Below, piece after piece: positions 60,301-64,000 of a stretch of DNA of 64,000 nucleotides (the stretch's first letter is position 1; the number at the start of each line of letters is the position of its first letter). Under the pieces are notes generated by a model. It searched no databases, was not told where the DNA came from, and saw only the letters and a program-made list of their open reading frames with translations. The translations under genes were made by a program, and so were the position numbers. Origin of the DNA: Leishmania donovani (Eukaryota; Euglenozoa; Kinetoplastea; Trypanosomatida; Trypanosomatidae); contig NC_018256.1 of the NCBI RefSeq assembly GCF_000227135.1, positions 324,004 through 388,003 of the forward strand, written 5' to 3'.

Positions 60301-62584
60301 GAAGGAGATGGCGCTGGTTGCGCTGCAGGATGCGACGATGGCAAAGGAGGTGGAGCTCTATCAGGCACAGGAACGCCTCAAGGCAGAGCAGGCAGACCTG
60401 CAGCGCGTTGCCAAGGCGACCGAGACGGAGCGAGGACGCCTAAAGGCAAACTGCACACGTCTACAGCGATGTGAGATGCGACTAGGTGACGTCGCCGATC
60501 ACAGCATCTTTGACTCCGGCGCGCTCGACGACGTGCGCATGTCCGCCGAGTACATGGCATGCCAAGGCCACGCCGAATCGTCCGCCGATGTGTTGAACCG
60601 ACGAGAGCAGCGGTACTTCTGCGCTTTTGAGAGCATGTACCGCGCCAACATCCTGGCCGAGGAGAGGATAGAGTTTCGCAGCTTGGCCCGCAGCAACCAG
60701 CTGGAGGCTCGCGATATACAGCGGTGCGTCGAGGTGATGCGGATGCAGGAGGTGACAAGCGCGCTGCAGGCGAAGCTGAACGCGGCCTTGAGCGAGTCCA
60801 AGGCTGCCGAGTCGAGGGTAACCGCATCACAAAGGCAGGTGGAGACTCTGAGAGGTGAGCTGGAGAGCTTGCGGCGGCAGGCCCTGGAGGTGAAGGTGCA
60901 GATGGGCAGCGCCGTCGCCGCCGCCCAATTTGCGGAGGCGCAGGTGCGCCAGCTGCGGATCGAGGCCTACGAAGCCGACGCAAAGCACCGCGATCGCGAG
61001 CAGGAGTGCCAGTCCGCCGTGATAAAGGCGCAGAGCGCCGCCACCGCTGCCGCCCACAGCCAGGACCTCCTCCACCAGCTGGCGATGCGCATGCTGCTAG
61101 CGTGCGAGGAAGAGCAGCGCAGCCTACTTGAGCACCATCAGACCAGCGAGCTCCAGTCACTGCATCTCTTGCAGATATCCGACCAGCGCGTACTGGATCG
61201 CGAGGGTGCCATCCGCAAGTGGCAGTCACTCTACCGTCGTTGCAGCGAGGGGAACACGTCGACAAGGGTAAAGGACGACGCCGCGCGGCAGCGACTCACG
61301 GACGAGGAGGCTCAGCGCTTGCGCAATCTCCAGCACGAGGGCGATGTGCTCGCACGCAGAGAGGATTGCCTAGCCGCAGAGCGGGAGCGGGTTGAGCAAC
61401 GTGTGCTCGACTTTGAGAGCTACCAGCGCGCACAGATGACGGAGCTGTCGCGGCAGGAGCAAGAGGTGAAGGGGTACTTGCTGGAACTGGAAGAGATGGA
61501 TCAGCGCAAGATGCGCGAGTACGCCGAGCGCGAGCAGCGCCTCGTGGAGATGGCGGAACACCTCAAGATGCGGCAGGCCCGTATTAACACCAACGCTCAA
61601 GACCTGTTTCAGTCTCTGCTTCAGCGATCCGCGGAGCAGCAGTCGGCGCTGGCAGAGGCGCACGAGGAGCTCGAGCGCGTTAGTTTGCAGCGTACCAAGT
61701 ACATGGCGCGGGAGAGGCAGCTCATTGAGCAGGCACGGCACGGCAACGCGGATGCCATGCAGCAGCTGGTGAAACTGCACGAGGAGTACGTCGAGTCGGA
61801 GAAACATCAGCTAAAGCGACGAGCTCGCAGGCTGGAGGAGGAGGAGGCGCACAACAAGCAGCGTCTGGCTGAGCAAGAGGCGGAGATTCACCGCTACCTG
61901 CTCGATATCGAGGCGGAGGATGTTCGCCGCAACGCGCTCTCACACCAAGGCCAGGAGCTGATGCGGAAGGCCGAGGAGCGTCTGTCCAAGGCGCAGTTTA
62001 AGGAGGCTGCGTTGCGCGACCTGGCCCGCCAAATCCACCTCGAGGCTATGGAGTCAGAGGAGCAGGCGCGCGCAATGGAGACAACGCTGAGGCGAAAGGA
62101 AAAGTCCGCTCGCGAGAAGCTCAAGCACCGAAAGGTGGAGCTGGAGCAGCTGCAGCGTGCAGCCAGCAGCGCCGCCGAGTACAATGAGCAGACGCTGCTG
62201 GACATGGAGGCGGACTTGTTGGCGATTGTGAACAAGAACAAAAATGCCGAGCATGTCATCAAGACACGCGAGGCGGAAATCGAGCGGCAGAAGATGTACT
62301 ACATGGAACTCTCCAAGATGTTGGCTGAGCGCGATGAGATGCTCAGGAAGGAGCACGCGCTGCGCCTATGCGGCAAGAAGAACGCCGGCTCGTTGGCTAA
62401 GGACCTACTCGATGTCAACGACGCTCTGCGCAAGCAGGTGTTGACGTGGAAGCAGAAGTTCGACGTCCTTCTTTCGGAGGGCAAGATCGAGTGCGAGAAG
62501 TGCTCGTGGAAGAACAAGCGAGACACATCAATGTGCATGTGCTGTGGGCACGCAGGCTTGCTAGACTTGTCGCAGACGTGTTGA
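57392..62584 (+). CDS. N-terminal-motor kinesin with long coiled coil and C-terminal RanBP2-like zinc finger
   Basis: A 1730-aa microtubule motor. After a disordered ~88-residue Ser/Pro-rich leader, the motor domain spans ~90-450: P-loop GQTGSGKT (182-189), switch I NDRSSRSH (306-313), switch II DLAGSE (347-352), followed by LTKLLRDAFGGNSKTTMVCT. All nucleotide-binding motifs are intact. Residues ~455-1690 are almost continuous Glu/Arg/Gln-rich coiled coil, broken near 1030-1130 by a less charged segment. The C-terminus carries C-x2-C-x3-N-x6-C-x2-C (C1701, C1704, N1708, C1715, C1718, then Gly), which is the RanBP2-type finger spacing, although the usual Trp two residues before the first Cys is Ile. 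Cargo is unknown; the subfamily is not a standard kinesin-1 to -14 by eye. Confidence 0.93.
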   Translation: MLPRELARSPHMSSGGSAMTQPKRPTGPPGTRPMSAASPLITLSQNQLPLRSSTPLPPRSGVSSTMASRPSCSISGSFQPTPSILGAQEEKVRVAVRCRPPNAAHGEHSDDIIVSMNPSANEVYLLDQEAAPWRLDMPLWSCSGVALDGSHAVSQAGVYEAVGRPLLQHALDGYNSTLMAYGQTGSGKTYTMMGDHRDNEGGEGAGIIPRMCRDLFHELNNRSFTAPSGERLSWEVHVRYVEVYCEKISDLLNCGASVGIREEITPQSATFALVGARRVKVTATDDLLQALAIGNKWRRTAATKLNDRSSRSHALFLIDLTEIISFTEPDGTVASAPSKSLSIRLVDLAGSERVSETGVHGQKLREVKDINLSLFTLGCVIESLSDPKRRGIKPPYRDSVLTKLLRDAFGGNSKTTMVCTISPCEAQRLQTVQTLHYAAKARRVLNKPRVKEDPSAMELRRANEELVALRRQLDEAQRNGNHYESIEAELREANMRLRREQKEARLRKQVMERREAELAARMRELEDQREAYEAQMQALEAEAERARAQQEKREEELRRAHEMATEYARDRLKEMEEQCVSAEAALRSREEELVKKQRAIEEKMRAAEASSRCRIDELQRQQKDMENALKEKERLTSMHEREMRHKYKQAEENLRAMEKRNFQMEEEWAAKVRALEATAKQREEDVAQRIREAQGAQCKAEAAVRRKEEELQRRWIQVDNEARRLQSEVAAKEAELKRRVQEANRSTEQREEELNERLRKAEYELSRRERETAQKLLEVEALQQATELQSETTRAKERTMKEAHNVRTESLEALEAQLQQRQEELRKQFDEVMQMKRAWNAQHAEQRQKLQAEHEAALQAVKQWETDVSQREMELRRQNDELAGKLRAQEMQLEKQQMMLLADKNEFETAMQRERRAMLHTREEMQLAQDRNDVDCKMRQDKLREWETELRDRRAEMEATQREREAALRQKEMALVALQDATMAKEVELYQAQERLKAEQADLQRVAKATETERGRLKANCTRLQRCEMRLGDVADHSIFDSGALDDVRMSAEYMACQGHAESSADVLNRREQRYFCAFESMYRANILAEERIEFRSLARSNQLEARDIQRCVEVMRMQEVTSALQAKLNAALSESKAAESRVTASQRQVETLRGELESLRRQALEVKVQMGSAVAAAQFAEAQVRQLRIEAYEADAKHRDREQECQSAVIKAQSAATAAAHSQDLLHQLAMRMLLACEEEQRSLLEHHQTSELQSLHLLQISDQRVLDREGAIRKWQSLYRRCSEGNTSTRVKDDAARQRLTDEEAQRLRNLQHEGDVLARREDCLAAERERVEQRVLDFESYQRAQMTELSRQEQEVKGYLLELEEMDQRKMREYAEREQRLVEMAEHLKMRQARINTNAQDLFQSLLQRSAEQQSALAEAHEELERVSLQRTKYMARERQLIEQARHGNADAMQQLVKLHEEYVESEKHQLKRRARRLEEEEAHNKQRLAEQEAEIHRYLLDIEAEDVRRNALSHQGQELMRKAEERLSKAQFKEAALRDLARQIHLEAMESEEQARAMETTLRRKEKSAREKLKHRKVELEQLQRAASSAAEYNEQTLLDMEADLLAIVNKNKNAEHVIKTREAEIERQKMYYMELSKMLAERDEMLRKEHALRLCGKKNAGSLAKDLLDVNDALRKQVLTWKQKFDVLLSEGKIECEKCSWKNKRDTSMCMCCGHAGLLDLSQTC

Positions 62585-64000
62585 TGCGATTGTGTTTTCT
62601 GCTCGTTTCCGAAACGTATACTCCGCTGCCGCGCTCGCATTTGTGGCTTGTGGATCCGTGTATGCTTTGAGCGCCCCCCTACCGTTAGCGCTTCCGTCAT
62701 CACATCGCTCGACTAACCATAGAGCAGACACACACAACCATGGTGCAAATACGGAGGGAGAGGGGTGAGGGAGAATCAAGGTCCCTGACGTCCTCTGCAC
62801 CTTCACATGTGTCGCTGACACCTTTGTCCCTGCTGGGTATAGAGATTAGATGGTGCGTTGGGGTTTCAGTTTGCGTGTCTGTGAACAATGTAGGCTCTCC
62901 GCTGCGCTGCTTTACAACTATATATGTAGTCTTTCTTAGCCCTTTCTATACCTTCACGCTTCCTTGCCCGCCCTTTCTTAGCCGCTTCCGTTTTTTTTTT
63001 TCTTCTTGCCTCCCTTGTCCTTCTCTCTCCTCGACTTTGGCGTTGCTTGCCGTTCAGCGACGCGGTCGCTCTCAGCCTCTCTCTCTGACTGGGCTCGTGA
63101 TGCCTTTTACCCTCGCATTTGCCGCACTTCTGCATAAGCGTCCCTCTATCCTGTGTGCGTGAGTTCGCTCTAGTCCTTTCTTGGTTTTTCTGTTGCGTTG
63201 CTATGGTTGCGTCTTGCTTGCGCATCGCTTGCTGGTTCGTTGCGTTGCCTCCCTCCCTCTCTCTCCTTGTCTGAGATGCGTGTGGGCGCGCTTGTCGATC
63301 GTCAGGTTTTGGCTCAAGGATGACAGCTCTAGAAGCATGAGAGGTCGTCCTTTTGCACTTCCTTGATGAGGGCATGCGCTGCTGTCCGCATGTTTGCACG
63401 CGCAGGAGCAGGGGCGGGCTCGATGAATGGCATCGATTAGTGTGTGGCGCGCTTCATCCCTCTTTTCTTCCATCCTTCATTCTTCTTTTCCTCTGCGGAT
63501 TTTTGTTTCTTGTCTCCCATCCGAGGAACAGCGGGCGGTTGAAGTGCGCCACCCAGGCGCGTGCCGTTGCTCTCTCTCTCTCTGTGCGCCTGTCTTGCAC
63601 GTTGCCTGTGGCTTTCCCTCCTTTCGCTTGTCTTCCATTCTTTTCTAGATCTGCATCCTACACCAGAGCCGAGTCTTTGTGTTTTCCCTCTTCTCCCTTT
63701 ACTGACGTGTCGATGAACCGCACTCTTGTCGCACAAAACAGATGCACACATCCCAACTACACGCACAGGCACGGTGCTTCGTCGCGTGCGTGCGCTGCCC
63801 CGCTGCCTGCACGCTTTCCTTTCCCTCCCCAAATGCGCTTTTTCACGCACCCAGCGCTCTGGATCCATCGGCTGAGAAGTGGGAAACGTGCGAGCGACAG
63901 GGGAGAGAACGGGCCAAGCGGCACTTGCGCAGATGAGGGCATCGGCTTCTGTGCAGCTCAGTGCAGGAGTGCAGTACCCCTGCTCACATCATCCCCGCAC
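62585..64000. other. Intergenic tract to the end of the window
   Basis: No gene seen. C/T-rich on the plus strand; presumably the kinesin 3' UTR and the upstream region of the next gene. No SIDER hallmark visible. Confidence 0.5.

Overview
The window is nuclear DNA from a trypanosomatid, most likely Leishmania or a close relative in the Leishmaniinae. The evidence is directional clusters of intron-less genes, pyrimidine tracts ending in AG just upstream of most start codons (spliced-leader acceptors), GC-rich third codon positions beside low-complexity intergenic DNA, and repeated ~535-bp SIDER-type retroposons carrying the Pr77-like 5' hallmark of the ingi/L1Tc clade. I found no bacterial operon signals, tRNA, rRNA or CRISPR array.

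There are two divergent polycistronic units. The left unit (about 22.3 kb down to 1) is transcribed on the minus strand. In transcription order it has a PHD-finger/PhyH-type dioxygenase, an ARL3-like GTPase, a 491-aa helical-repeat protein of unknown function, guanine deaminase, a U1A/U2B''-like single-RRM protein, a 579-aa unknown protein and two tandem cytochrome b5-domain proteins. Between these genes lie SIDER copies, a head-to-tail SIDER array (14.3-15.9 kb), a stop-ridden coding-like tract (16.4-17.3 kb) and a decayed non-LTR-element remnant (6.2-7.8 kb).

From 22.3 to 30.8 kb is a divergent strand-switch region. It holds a decayed short-chain dehydrogenase pseudogene (minus strand), a very GC-rich block (24.2-27.9 kb) and two further SIDERs. 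The GC-rich block is flanked by DNA that is C/A-rich on its left and G/T-rich on its right, so each outgoing transcript would start in a GT-rich strand. This is the likely transcription start zone for both units.

The right unit (30.8 kb to the end) is transcribed on the plus strand. It has an SLC35F-like transporter, tRNA dimethylallyltransferase, signal peptide peptidase, LETM1, an ABCG-type transporter with a dead nucleotide-binding domain, a small unknown protein, the ovothiol synthase OvoA, two unknown proteins and a 1730-aa kinesin ending in a RanBP2-like zinc finger. One SIDER lies directly behind OvoA and another behind the 432-aa unknown.

Seven fixed-size runs of N (99-100) break the assembly. 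Four are flanked by 290-540 bp of duplicated sequence, so parts of the repeat regions are probably assembly redundancy. The genes share no pathway, as is usual in trypanosomatid clusters; control is expected mainly after transcription, through 3' UTRs.
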